From VGBV01 sp963780395 (GTDB taxonomy: Bacteria; Actinomycetota; Thermoleophilia; Solirubrobacterales; 70-9), in NCBI GenBank assembly GCA_963780395.1, contig CAWABY010000010.1:124001-188000 (forward strand): 64,000 nucleotides of DNA, read 5' to 3'. The notes below the pieces were generated by a model. It saw only the letters and a list, made by a program, of their open reading frames with translations, did not search any database and was not told the origin of the DNA. This document shows positions 16,636-26,154 of this stretch, piece after piece. Positions within the stretch are counted from its first letter, which is position 1, and each line of letters starts with the position of its first letter. A program made the translations under genes and the position numbers.

Positions 16636-18052
16636 CTAGGCCGAGGCGAAATCAGTCCGCGGCGAGCGCCGTTCATCGAGTTCGCGCAGCCGCTCGATGG
16701 CGGGCCCGACGTAGGTCAGGAATCGTTCGATCGCAGCCTTGACGGGTGGGTCCGCAGCGTGGTCGGGGAGGCCCCGCAGCAGGTTGAGTCGGCTCTCTGC
16801 CACCCAGCCGGCGACGTCCGGCTCGCGCAGCCATCGCTGCTCGATCAGCCACGTGCGACGGTTCAGGCCCGGCCAGTCTTCGACGCTGCGCGGGTAGGGA
16901 TTGGGCGGGCAGAGCCGGTTCTTGTCAGCGTCCTCGTCGCGGTGGGCCTCGACGAAGGCAATGAGCGCCGCGTTGAACGCCGGAGAGTTCTGCCTGACCT
17001 GCTGGAGCACGATCCGGCCGCGCTGGAAAACGGGGGTCGCTTGCGCGTGGCGCAGGCCGTGTGCCGTGCAGTCGACGTGCAGGACGTCGGCTTCGGTATC
17101 GATCTCGCCCTCGTGAAGCAGGATCCGGTCGTCCTCGATCCGTCGCGCGCGGCCGAGCCTGACTACGTCCTCGATCTGGCGCAGGGCATCGATCTCGCCG
17201 GGACTGAGCATGGTGATGCGGTACATCGTCGCGTGGGCCGAAGGGTCGATGCGGACCAGGCGGCCCGCTGCCTCCAGGCGTGCGAACAGGTCCTCGACGT
17301 CCGACGCCTCCGCACCAGCCTTGGCGTCGTGAGAGATGGCGTCCATGTTGTTGCCGACGAGGTCCAGCGGCTGGAAATGGCGCCGGTGGTGAAACCAATG
17401 CTCCCGTGGGCGGACCCAGCGGATCCGCTCCGGCGCCACGTCATTGTCGAGGAGCCAGGTGCATGCGTCGACCGCCGTCTTGCCGGAACCGAGCACGGTG
17501 TAGCGGGTCCCCGACCGTGCAGCGGCCGGTAGGTCGTTGACGGGCACGACGCGGGCACCCTGCGAAACACCAAAGGAAGGTTCGTGCGTCGCGGGGATGG
17601 AGACCTCGAGATAGCGGGCGTCGACCAGCTTCCGGCGCACGTCGACTTCATGGACGGCTCCGGTGCTCAGGTCGCGGACCCGCGCTCCTTCCTCTCGCGG
17701 TCCCAGGTGCTCATGCCCGGTCAGGATGCGCACGCGCCCCGTTTCAACCAGGCGACGCCCGACCTCGGCGAAGTAGTCGCGGACCTCTGCGCCCGTGGCT
17801 CGTTCGTAGAAGCCGGCGTTCTCGCCGGACTGGTCAATCCGGTCTTCGCCGAGCGGTAGAGAGTTGACGCCGTAGTACGCCGACGGTGTATGCAGGCGGA
17901 CAAAGGGATACGCGTCGAGCCAGTGGCCACCTGGGCCGGGCCGGCGATCGACCAAGCGTAAGCTCGACATCGGGGTTCTCCGCGACGAGCGTGTCGGCGA
18001 AGGCGAGACCACTCGCCCCTGATCCGACGACCAGGTAATCGGTGCTGATCAA
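16636..18052 (-). CDS. FAD/NAD(P)-binding oxidoreductase, frameshifted at about 17953
   Basis: The reconstructed protein of about 472 residues starts ISTDYLVVGSGASGLAFADTL, an FAD-binding Rossmann fold. The chain continues LVDRRPGPGGHWLDAYPFVRLHTPSAYYGVN and has a second dinucleotide site, YTVLGSGKTAVDACTWLL, like flavin-containing monooxygenases. The two segments join if one T is removed from the CTTGG at about 17953. The TTG start (18052) overlaps the stop of the response regulator upstream (TTGA), so translation is coupled to the two-component genes. The substrate is unknown. Confidence 0.75.
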
Positions 18053-18699
18053 GTGTCGTCCTCGAGGAAGGCCAGAACCGCCAGCACCCGGCGATGATCC
18101 TCGGGGGTGGCGTCGAGATCGAGCTTGCTGAAGATGCTGGTCACGTGCTTTTCCACGGCGCGGTCGGTGACGACGAGCCGGGACGCGATCGCCGAGTTCG
18201 AGCGTCCCTCGGCCATCAGCCCGAGCACCTCGCGCTCGCGCGGGGTCAGCGCCTCGAGCGGGTCGTCCTCACGCGCGCGGCCGAGCATGCTCGAGACGAC
18301 CTCAGGGTCCAGCGCGGAGCCGCCGGCCGCGACGCGGCGGACGGCCTCGGCGAGCGCCTCGATGTCGGAGACCCGATCCTTGAGCAGGTAGCCAACGCCG
18401 GCCGCGTCGTCGGCCAGCAGCTCGCGCGCGTAGGCCTCCTCGACGTACTGGGAGAGCACGAGCACCCCGACGTCCGGCAGCTCCGCCTTGATTTCCTGGG
18501 CCGCGCGAATGCCCTCATCGGTGTTGGTGGGCGGCATGCGGACGTCGACGATCGCGGCGTCCGGCTTGTGGGCGCGGACCTTGCGGAGCAGGTCCTCGGC
18601 GTCCCCCGCCTGGCCAACCACCTCGAAGCCGGCATCCTCGAGCAGCCGCGCCATACCCTCGCGCAGCAGGACCGAGTCGTCGGCGATCACGAGCCTCAT
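18049..18699 (-). CDS. NarL/LuxR-family response regulator
   Basis: The 216-residue protein has a receiver domain at 1-120 (LVIADDSVLLREGM; phosphoacceptor in DAAIVDVRMPP; conserved LLKD) and a C-terminal LuxR-type helix-turn-helix at about 150-210 (LTPREREVLGLMAEGRSNSAIASRLVVTDRAVEKHV). It pairs with the histidine kinase that ends 9 bp upstream on the same strand. Its stop overlaps the start of the FAD oxidoreductase, which places that enzyme in the same operon. Confidence 0.93.
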   Translation of the reverse strand: MRLVIADDSVLLREGMARLLEDAGFEVVGQAGDAEDLLRKVRAHKPDAAIVDVRMPPTNTDEGIRAAQEIKAELPDVGVLVLSQYVEEAYARELLADDAAGVGYLLKDRVSDIEALAEAVRRVAAGGSALDPEVVSSMLGRAREDDPLEALTPREREVLGLMAEGRSNSAIASRLVVTDRAVEKHVTSIFSKLDLDATPEDHRRVLAVLAFLEDDT

Positions 18700-18708
18700 C
18701 GCCGCAAC

Positions 18709-20493
18709 CTAGCCGAGGGGGATGCGAGCGCGCACCAGGGTTCCGCTGGGATCGCCGTCCTCGACGCTGAACTGCCCGTTGAGCGCGGCGACCCGGTCGG
18801 CGAGGCCCTGTAGGCCCGAGCCGTCCGGGTCGGCGCCGCCGCGGCCGTCGTCGGAGATCTCGACGAGCAGATCCCCGTTGAGACTGCTGACGCTGACGGC
18901 GGCGCGCTCGGCACTGGCGTGCTTGGCGGAGTTGGCGAGGGCCTCCGAGACCACGAAGTAGGCGGCCGCCTCGACGCCCGCGGAGGCGCGTCCCTCGAGG
19001 CTCGCGTCGAGCTCCACCGGGAACGGCGCCCGCGAGGCGAGCGCCTCCAGCGCCGGCACCAGGCCGCGGTCGGTGAGCAGGCCGGGGTGGATGCCGCGGG
19101 CGAGCTCGCGCAGCTCGGCCGTCGCCTGTTCGAGCTCCGCGGTGGCCTCGTCAAGAAGCTCCCCCGCCTCGGAGGGGTCGTCGTCCATCCGCGAGCGGGC
19201 GAGCTTCAGGTTCAGGGCCAGCGCCAGCAGCCGCTGCTGGGCGCCGTCGTGGAGGTCCCGCTCGACCCGCCGGCGCTCGCGGTAGCCGGCTTCGACGATC
19301 CGCGCGCGAGAGGCCCGCAGCTCCTCGAGTCGAGCGCGCAGCTCGGCGTCGAGGCGCTCGTTCTCCATGCGCAGGCCCGCGGCGGAGGCGATCGTGGCCA
19401 CCATCTCCTCCACGTCCTCGGGGCCGCCGTCGTAGACGATCGCGCCGACCCGCTTGCCGTCGTGGGTCACCTCGGCCCACCTCCTGACGGGGTGGGGGCC
19501 CGGCAGCTGCACGGGCGCGCCGTCCGCGTTGACGTAGCCGGCGGCCTCGGGGACCCAGTAGGCGAGCTCGAGGCTGGGATCAGAGATGGCGTCGGCGAGG
19601 GCGTCGCGCAGGCCGCCGCCCTCCGGGCTCGCCGCCAGGCCGGCGACCAGCTCGCCCACGGCCTCGGCGCGCGTGATGCGGCTGCGCAGGAGCCCCGCCA
19701 GGAAGGCGAACGGGATCGCCGCGAAGGGGACCAGAGCGGCGAAGAAGATGCCCTGGCGCACCGAGTCGGGGACGCCGGCCACGTCCACCGCGAGCATCAC
19801 GCAGAGCAGCGAGAGGCTGATCCCTCCCGCCCAGAGCACAGGGGCGAACTGCTTCCTGCGGGCCTGCGGCCAGGCGCGCCAGCGCCGCACCAGCGCGACC
19901 ACCAACCCCACCAGCACCGCGATCCCGACCAGTGACTGGACGGCGCTGAAGATCTCGTAGGGAGTGGTGTTGTCCGTGACCAGCAGCGGGTTGTCGGGGC
20001 ACCCGTCGCAGCCGTCCCGCTCCGGGTCGATCAGGAAGGCGCTGACGAGCTGCATGACCGTGACCGCGAAATAGCCACCCGCGGCCACCACCCGCTCGAA
20101 TCGGGAGTGCAGTCTCCCGTCCGGGAAAACCAGCAGCAGGTTGATCAGGAAGCCGAAGCTGACCGACGAGAGCAGGAAGCCGGCGACGAAGAGCGGAATC
20201 GTGTCCGACAGCGTGTAGAGGTTGAAGAACCAGAAGAACCCGGTCAGCCACATCAGCAGCCCGACGACGTTCTCGGGTTTGCGCCACCAGGCGAACAGCC
20301 CGGTACCGGCGAACGACCAGCCGACGGCGAGCACGGCGACCAGGTCGACTGCGATTGAGTGGTCCCGGTCGGTGGTGACGGTGAGCCAGATCGTGAAGGC
20401 GCTCTGCGCGAGGGCAAGCGCCGCCAGCGCGATCAGCAGGCGGCGCAGCTCGTCCCTCGACAGGGCGGAGAGCCGGGCGGGTAGGCCGCTCAC
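18709..20493 (-). CDS. NarL-type sensor histidine kinase with membrane domain
   Basis: The 594-residue kinase has about eight hydrophobic segments in residues 15-270, a small GAF-like region (about 285-370), a coiled-coil linker, the HisKA_3 phosphoacceptor motif (RERRRVERDLHDGAQQRLLAL, near 410) and a HATPase region (VSEALANSAKHA; ISDDGRGGADPDGSGLQGLADRV). The start overlaps the stop of the upstream receiver protein by 4 bp (ATGA). With the two regulators it forms one operon, divergent from the MMPL transporter. The signal sensed is unknown. No frameshifts. Confidence 0.93.
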   Translation of the reverse strand: MSGLPARLSALSRDELRRLLIALAALALAQSAFTIWLTVTTDRDHSIAVDLVAVLAVGWSFAGTGLFAWWRKPENVVGLLMWLTGFFWFFNLYTLSDTIPLFVAGFLLSSVSFGFLINLLLVFPDGRLHSRFERVVAAGGYFAVTVMQLVSAFLIDPERDGCDGCPDNPLLVTDNTTPYEIFSAVQSLVGIAVLVGLVVALVRRWRAWPQARRKQFAPVLWAGGISLSLLCVMLAVDVAGVPDSVRQGIFFAALVPFAAIPFAFLAGLLRSRITRAEAVGELVAGLAASPEGGGLRDALADAISDPSLELAYWVPEAAGYVNADGAPVQLPGPHPVRRWAEVTHDGKRVGAIVYDGGPEDVEEMVATIASAAGLRMENERLDAELRARLEELRASRARIVEAGYRERRRVERDLHDGAQQRLLALALNLKLARSRMDDDPSEAGELLDEATAELEQATAELRELARGIHPGLLTDRGLVPALEALASRAPFPVELDASLEGRASAGVEAAAYFVVSEALANSAKHASAERAAVSVSSLNGDLLVEISDDGRGGADPDGSGLQGLADRVAALNGQFSVEDGDPSGTLVRARIPLG

Positions 20494-20843
20494 CGCAGCA
20501 GGGCCTCCAGCGCGGCGGCGGACAGGTCGGACTTGGAAACGAACCCGCGCGCGCCGCTGCTCTCGACGAGGGAGCCGAAATCGGCCCGGTCGTGGCTGGA
20601 GATGAGGACGATGTCGGGCGCCTCGCCCGACTCGCGCAGGCGCCTGGTCACCTCGAAGCCGTCGAAGTCGGGCAGCTGCACGTCCACGAGCGCGAGGTCG
20701 GGCCGGGCCTCCGCGGCCGCCATCACGCCCGAGTTGCCGTCGGCCGCCTCGGCGATCACCGAGTAGCCCTCGGATTCGAGCACGCGCCGGGCGCTGGCCC
20801 TGAATCCCTCGTGGTCGTCGACGATGAGGACGGTGCGCTTCAT
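20490..20843 (-). CDS. Single-domain response regulator (receiver only)
   Basis: The product of about 117 residues is a lone receiver domain: KRTVLIVDDHEGFRASARRVL, phosphoacceptor in LALVDVQLPDFDGFEV, then LISSHD and FVSKSDL. It has no output domain, so it may act as a phosphate sink or feed back on the kinase it is coupled to (4-bp overlap). ATG 20843 is preferred to an ATG 12 codons upstream because the receiver fold begins here and GACAAT (20850-20855) lies 6 nt upstream as a possible -10. Confidence 0.85.
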   Translation of the reverse strand: MKRTVLIVDDHEGFRASARRVLESEGYSVIAEAADGNSGVMAAAEARPDLALVDVQLPDFDGFEVTRRLRESGEAPDIVLISSHDRADFGSLVESSGARGFVSKSDLSAAALEALLR

Positions 20844-20878
20844 GCCCGGATTGTCCGTGATCCAGGCACGAATTCCCA

Positions 20879-20892
20879 TACGGCTAGCCGTA
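20879..20892. promoter_or_regulatory. Perfect 14-bp palindrome (TACGGCTAGCCGTA) in the divergent control region
   Basis: This is a perfect inverted repeat 36 bp upstream of the receiver gene and about 110 bp upstream of the leader frame of the divergent transporter gene. NarL-family regulators often bind such sites, so it is a good candidate operator for the response regulator encoded in this operon. That link is inferred from position. Confidence 0.55.
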
Positions 20893-21004
20893 CCCCCGCC
20901 CGGGAGAACCGCACCCCGAGACGCCTGCCAGCCCCATGGGAAGGAGGGCCCCGTGAGGGGAAGCTGCCCGCATGAAATCCACTCGACTCAACGGAGGAGT
21001 TCAA

Positions 21005-21034
21005 ATGCAAGGCAACGGACGCAGTCACGCATGA
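21005..21034 (+). other. Possible 9-codon leader peptide coupled to the MMPL transporter
   Basis: A good ribosome binding site (GGAGGAG) precedes ATG 21005, which opens the short frame MQGNGRSHA and stops at TGA 21032-21034. That stop overlaps the transporter ATG at 21031 as ATGA. The transporter ATG itself has no ribosome binding site. Either this is a coupled leader peptide, or the real gene starts at 21005 and another base is wrong here. Confidence 0.4.
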
Positions 21035-23262
21035 ACATCACCGAGCGGGCCGCGCGCTGGAGCGCGACGCACCGCAAGCGGGCCATCTGGGGATGGCTCG
21101 GATTCGTTTTCGCCCTGCTCGTCCTGATCATGGGCGCGCAGGTGGTGGAGCAGAAGGACATCTCGACGGTCGACACATTCTCGGGCGAGTCACAGCAGGC
21201 TGAGCGCGCCCTCACGGACGCCGGCCTCAGGCCCACCGAGGAGGTCGCGCTGATCCAGAGCAAGGAGCTGACAGCGACCGACCCCGAGTTCCAGCAGCTG
21301 GTCGGTCAGACGACCGCGCGACCTGAAGGCGACCGAGCACGTCACGAACGTGAAGTCACCCGTTGATGGCGGCGGCGCGGTGTCCGAGGACGGGCATTCG
21401 GTGCTCGTCGATTTCGAGATCACTGGGCCTGACGTCGACGCAGGCGTCAACGTGGTCGAGAGCGAGGACACGATCGCGGCTCTCCAGAAGGAGAACCCCC
21501 AGTTCAACGTGGAGCAGTTCGGAGGGGCATCGACGGAGAAGAGCCTCAACGAGATGTTCCAGTCGCGACCTCGGCAAGGCGGGCATGCTGTCGCTGCCGC
21601 TCACCCTGGTGATCCTGGCGATCGCCCTCGGCGGCCTGGTGGCGGCCGGCGTGCCGCTGCTGCTGGCGCTGACGGGCGTGCTGGCGACGATGGCGCTGGT
21701 CGCCATCCCGAGCCAGGTGTTCCCGCTCGACAGCAACGTCGCCCCGCTGATCCTGCTGATCGGCCTCGCCGTGGGCGTCGACTACTCGCTGTTCTACATG
21801 CGCCGCGAGCGCGAGGAGCGGGCGAGCGGAAAGAGCCCGCAGGAGTCCCTGCTGGCTGCGGCTCGCACCTCGGGCCGTGCGGTGCTGATCTCCGGGATCA
21901 CGGTGATGATCGCCATGTCCGGCATGTTCATCACCGGTGAGGCGACGTTCGAGTCATTCGCCGTCGCAACCGTCAGCGTCGTGGCGGTCGAGATGTTCGT
22001 CGTCGCTGCTCGTGCTGCCGGCCGTGCTGGCCTGGCTCGGCGATCGCGTCGAGAAGGGCCGGATCCCGTTCACCAGGCGGCTGCGCCGCCCGGCGGGCGA
22101 GTCGCGGTTCTGGAGCGGCGTCGTCAGCCGCGTCATGCGCCGGCCGCTGCTCGCGGCCACGTTGTCCGCCGGAGTCCTGATCGCCCTGGCGATACCGGCT
22201 CTCGGCATGACCACGACCCAGTCGGGCCCGGAGGACATCCCGCAGGACCTGCCGATCATGAAGACCTACGACAGGTTCACGGACGCGTTCCCCGACAAGG
22301 TCAACATCAACCGAGGTCGTCGTCGAGGCCGACGACGTTCGCGGCGGCGAGGTCGCCGGCGCGATCGATCAGCTGGTCGCGACGCGGCCGCGTCGGACAC
22401 GTTCATCGGCCCGGCCGAGGTCAGCTACAGCGACGACAGCTCCGTCGCCGTGATCGACCTGCCGAGCCGCGGCAACGGCACCGACGACGCATCGGTCACC
22501 GCCCTGAACGAGGTCCGCAACGACCTCGTCCCGGCGACGGTCGGCGCGGTCGACGGAGCCGAAGCCAACGTCACCGGAGGCGCCGCGAGCACCGAGGACT
22601 ACAAGCAGGTCCTCAGCGACAAGATGCCGCTGGTGTTCGCGTTCGTGCTTGGCCTGGCGTTCCTGTTGTTCCTGGTCACGTTCCGGTCGCTGGTCATCCC
22701 GATCAAGGCGATCGTGCTCAACCTGCTCTCCGTGGGCGCCGCCTACGGCGTGCTGGTCATCGTGTTCCAGAACGGGGCCGGTGAGTCGCTGCTGGACTTC
22801 GAGTCCAACGGCGGAATCACCAACTGGCTCCCGGTGTTCCTGTTCGTGATCCTGTTCGGGCTCTCGATGGACTACCACGTGTTCATCCTCACGCGGGTCC
22901 GCGAGCTCTACGACCGGGGCATGAGCACCGACGATGCTGTCCGTGAGGGCATCTCGCGCACGGCCGGCACCGTCACCGCCGCAGCAGTCGTCATGGTCGG
23001 CGTGTTCAGCGTGTTCGCCACCCTCCAGTTCCTTGATTTCAAGGAGATGGGGATTGGGCTGGCGGCCGCGATCCTGATCGACGCGACCATCATCCGGGGT
23101 GTTCTGCTCCCCGCGACGATGAAGCTGCTGGGCGATTGGAACTGGTACCTGCCGCACTGGCTGGACCGGCTGCTGCCGGGCTCCGGCCGCCGCGGCGGCA
23201 CCGAGCATCACGACCAGCCCGAGGCGCCCCGCGAGGCGCGCCCCGAGCCGGCTCGCGCCTAG
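21031..23262 (+). pseudogene. MMPL/RND-family transporter with about five frameshifts
   Basis: The family drug or lipid exporter can be reassembled across frames. The N-terminal helix region RAARWSATHRKRAIWGWLGF is followed by a soluble domain to about 21570, and helices including VGVDYSLFYMRREREE. A second half repeats the fold, with FGLSMDYHVFILTRVRELYDRG, and ends near residue 740 in a basic tail. Breaks lie near 21320, 21572, 22005, 22312 and 22385; the first four are single-base gains (for example GCG-C-GACCTG). Every segment keeps family motifs and there are no other stop codons, so consensus error is likelier than decay. It is divergent from the two-component operon, the usual arrangement for regulated efflux. 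Confidence 0.75.
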
Positions 23263-23322
23263 CGCCGAAGGATCAAAGCGAGAGCGCGGCGTCCGCACCC
23301 CGGGCGCCGCGCTCTTCTCTGT

Positions 23323-25505
23323 CTAGGGGCGGAGCTTCTTGCAGCGCTTCTTGATTTTCTTGCGCAGGTTCCGCTCCTGCTTCGCGCTCTTCGCCTGCTT
23401 CAGCTTCCTGCGCAGCTTCTTGCATTGTTCGAGCCATCGGGTTGCTCGACCGTGAAGGCGTAGGCCGCCGGCGTCGCGTCGTCGTTGCCGGCGGTATCGG
23501 TGGCCCTGACGCGGAAGCTGTGCTGGCCGACCGCCAAACCGGCGAGCGGCTTGGGGGAGGCGCAGAAGCTGAAGGCGGCGCCGTTGAGGCTGCAGCTGAA
23601 GAACTGGCGGGCTCGTTGGCGTCGAAGCTGAAGGTCGTGCTCGACGACTTGGAGCTGGCAGCCGGGCCCGCGACGATCGTGGTCTCGGGGCGGTGGATGT
23701 CAGCGCCGCCGGCGCCCGCGAGGGAGCGGGCCAGGTTCAACCGCCCGTTCGCCGCGACCTTTCCCTCGAGCGAGGCTCTTGAGATCGACCCCGTCCAGCA
23801 GCCACTCGCGGAGCTCGGCCACCGTGGCCGCCGGGTTGTGATCGAGCAGCAGTGCGGCGGCGCCCGAGACGTGGGGCGCGGCCATCGAGGTTCCCTGGAG
23901 GTAGCGGTAGCCGGTCGAGGGGCAGCGGATGCGCACGTCGTCCAGGTGGACGCCGTCGCCGCCGGGGCCGCCGGAGTCGGTGACGAGCTTGAAACGAACG
24001 TACGCCGTGGCAGCGTTCGAGACGCTGGGTATGAACGGCGTCAGCGATGTCGGCCCGCCGACGCCGGTCCAGTTATCGACCGTGACGTAGGTGAGGTTGT
24101 CGTCGGAGACCTGCACCAGCAGCTGATCGTCGGGGTCCGGCAGGTCGAGGTCGAGCTCGTAGCGGAGGTGGCAGCCTGAGTCCCCGCTGAGATCGACGGG
24201 CCCGAACCGCGCGAAGTTGTCGGTGTTGTTGCCGTGGCCCGCGCCGGGCGAGTCGGTGAGCGTCCCCAGGGAGGAGGCTCGGAGACCTCATCGGTGCGAT
24301 CCCAGGTGTCCGGGGTGCCGCCGGTGTCCCAGTTGGCGTCGAGCGGAGCCTCGCTGAAGGTCTGGCTCATGGGCTCGGAGAGGAAGGCGCCGTTGATGGC
24401 CGTGCCCGGGGTGCCGCCGCCCGGCGCCGCGAGATCGACCGAGCTCGCGCCGAAGTTGGAGAAGGAGGAGAGGTTGTCGAGCGAGGTGCTGGCACCGACG
24501 CAGATCAGGTTCGCCCCGGCGTAGTTGCAGGGGAAGTGCGGCGAGGCATCGTTGTTGCTGCCGTCGTTGCCGGCGGCGACGACGAAGAGGGTGTCGGGAG
24601 CCGCGGCGATCGCGGCCTGCTGGGCTAGGGAGGAGCCCGTTCCCGAGAGGCTTGCGTTGACGACCTCGGCGCCCATCTCGCCCGCGTACGTGAAGGCGTC
24701 GGCGACGTCCGAGCTGAGGCAGCTGCCGACCATGTTGCAAGCCCTCAGCGGCATCAGCGAGACGTCCCAGTTGACCCCGGCGATCCCCTCGGTGTTGTCG
24801 CCCCTGGCGCCGATCGTGCCCGCCACGTGGGTGCCGTGGCCCTCGCCGTCGGTGGCGTCGTTGTCGTCGTCGACGAAGTCCCAGCCGCGGTGGTCGTCGA
24901 TCAGGAGGTTGCCGTCGTCGTCGAGGGCGTTGCTCTCGAGGCCCCCACCGGACTCGCCGGGATTGGCCCAGATGTTGTCGGCCAGGTCCGCGTGCTCCAT
25001 GGCCACGCCGCTGTCGACGACGCCGACCACCACCGCCGGATCGCCCGTCGCGGTGCTCCAGGCCTCGGGAGCGTCGATGTCGGCGTCGGCGGTGCCGAGG
25101 GTGCCGTCGTTGTCGAGCGGCCACTGCGAGGAGAACTGGGCGTCGTTGGGCGTGGTCGCGACCCGGTAGACGAAGTTGGGCTCGGCGAAGGCGACCTCGG
25201 GCTGGGCTTCCAGGGCGGCGACCGCTGCCCCCACCGACTCAGCGGGAGCCCAGCGCCAGCAGCTCCAGGCGAGGGACCAGCAGCCTGCGCTCGAGCTCTG
25301 CGTCCAGCCCGCGGCGGACCGTTGCGCGCTCGCCGCGGGAGGTACCGGGCTCGTAGCGCACCAGGACCTGGCCGGAGGCGAAGCCATCGCCGCCGGCCTC
25401 CCCGATGTCGCTGGGAGCCGCGGTGGCCGTTGCCGGAAGCACAGCGGCGAACCCAACGGCGGCCAGGACCGCGCGGAGGGTGAGTATGCCCTCCTCCAGG
25501 ATCAT
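23323..25505 (-). pseudogene. Secreted subtilisin-like protease (S8) with an inserted jelly-roll-like domain and Lys-rich tail; about five frameshifts
   Basis: In order: signal peptide (LRAVLAAVGFAAVLPATATA); prodomain ending in the AEPNFVYR motif; S8 core with VVGVVDSGV (Asp), GHGTHVAGT (His), VVAAGNDGSNN (oxyanion Asn) and GTSMAAPHVSGAAALLL (Ser). Between the Asn and Ser blocks lies a beta-rich insert of about 150 residues (SEPMSQTFSEAPLDANWDT to VHLDDVRI) resembling MAM/jelly-roll accessory domains. An Ig-like repeat follows and the chain ends KKIKKRCKKLRP. Breaks are near 25247, 24275, 23755, 23620 and 23430. It is probably one intact exported protease misread in the consensus, but the lesion count is high. 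Confidence 0.75.
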
Positions 25506-25594
25506 TCATTTAGGGTAGTCGGCACGTATGAAGAACGCTCGAAAGCCGGGGGAAGTAGCGCCCCATCTTGCGCGCAGCGACTAACGTTCCGTCC

Positions 25595-26077
25595 ATGGGC
25601 AACGCCGAAGAGCTGGCACGGCAGGCAGGCGACCGCGTCCGCGAGGTGATCGCGGAGGCCGAGCGCCAGGCGGCGGAGATCGTCGAGCGCGCCGAGCAGG
25701 AGGCGGCGCACATCCGCGAGCGCGCCGAGGCCGAGGCCCGCGACAAGCTCGAGCGGGCGCGCCGCGCCCTCAGCGAGCTCGCCGGCGAGACGCCCGATCC
25801 GCGCCCGCCCGCACCGGCGCCCGAGCCCCCGACGCCGCGCCCTGACCCGAGCCCGCCTCCCGAGCCGACGCCCGAGCCGCCGAGCGCGGTTGACGGCGCC
25901 GCGAGCGTCCCCAGCGCCTCAAACGGCGGCGACGACTCCGCAGCGCGCCTGGTGGCGATGAAGATGGCCCTCGACGGCAGCGGCCGCGAGCAGATCGCCG
26001 CCGAGCTCGACGCCAAGTTCGGAGCTTCGGACCGCGCCGCGCTGCTCGACGACGTGCTGGCACGCGCCGGGCGCTAG
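25595..26077 (+). CDS. Coiled-coil protein of unknown function
   Basis: The 160-residue product has an N-terminal helix of about 60 residues that repeats Ala/Glu/Arg heptads (AEELARQAGDRVREVIAEAE, EIVERAEQEAAHIRERAEAE), like DivIVA or V-ATPase subunit E stalks. A Pro-rich linker (PPAPAPEPPTPRPDPSPPPE) and a C-terminal helical domain (AARLVAMKMALDGSGREQIAAEL, FGASDRAALLDDVL) follow. ATG 25595 lies 7 nt after TAACGT (25582-25587), so it is predicted to be leaderless. The function is unknown; neighbours on both sides are unrelated. Confidence 0.7.
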   Translation: MGNAEELARQAGDRVREVIAEAERQAAEIVERAEQEAAHIRERAEAEARDKLERARRALSELAGETPDPRPPAPAPEPPTPRPDPSPPPEPTPEPPSAVDGAASVPSASNGGDDSAARLVAMKMALDGSGREQIAAELDAKFGASDRAALLDDVLARAGR

Positions 26078-26154
26078 CCGAGCCAGCCGCGGCCCAAGCT
26101 GAGCAGCCGCTGGGTGCCCGAGCCCGGTCTGGGGCCACTCGTACACTTGTTCGC

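Noticed and set aside
16399..17532. Plus-strand open frames opposite the FAD oxidoreductase
   Set aside because: They are antisense to conserved flavoprotein motifs and contain the end of the SHOCT gene in another frame.
21031..23262. Programmed +1 frameshifting in the MMPL gene
   Set aside because: There are several shifts, not one, and no slippery codon with a stop next to it; other unrelated genes show the same lesions, which points to consensus errors.
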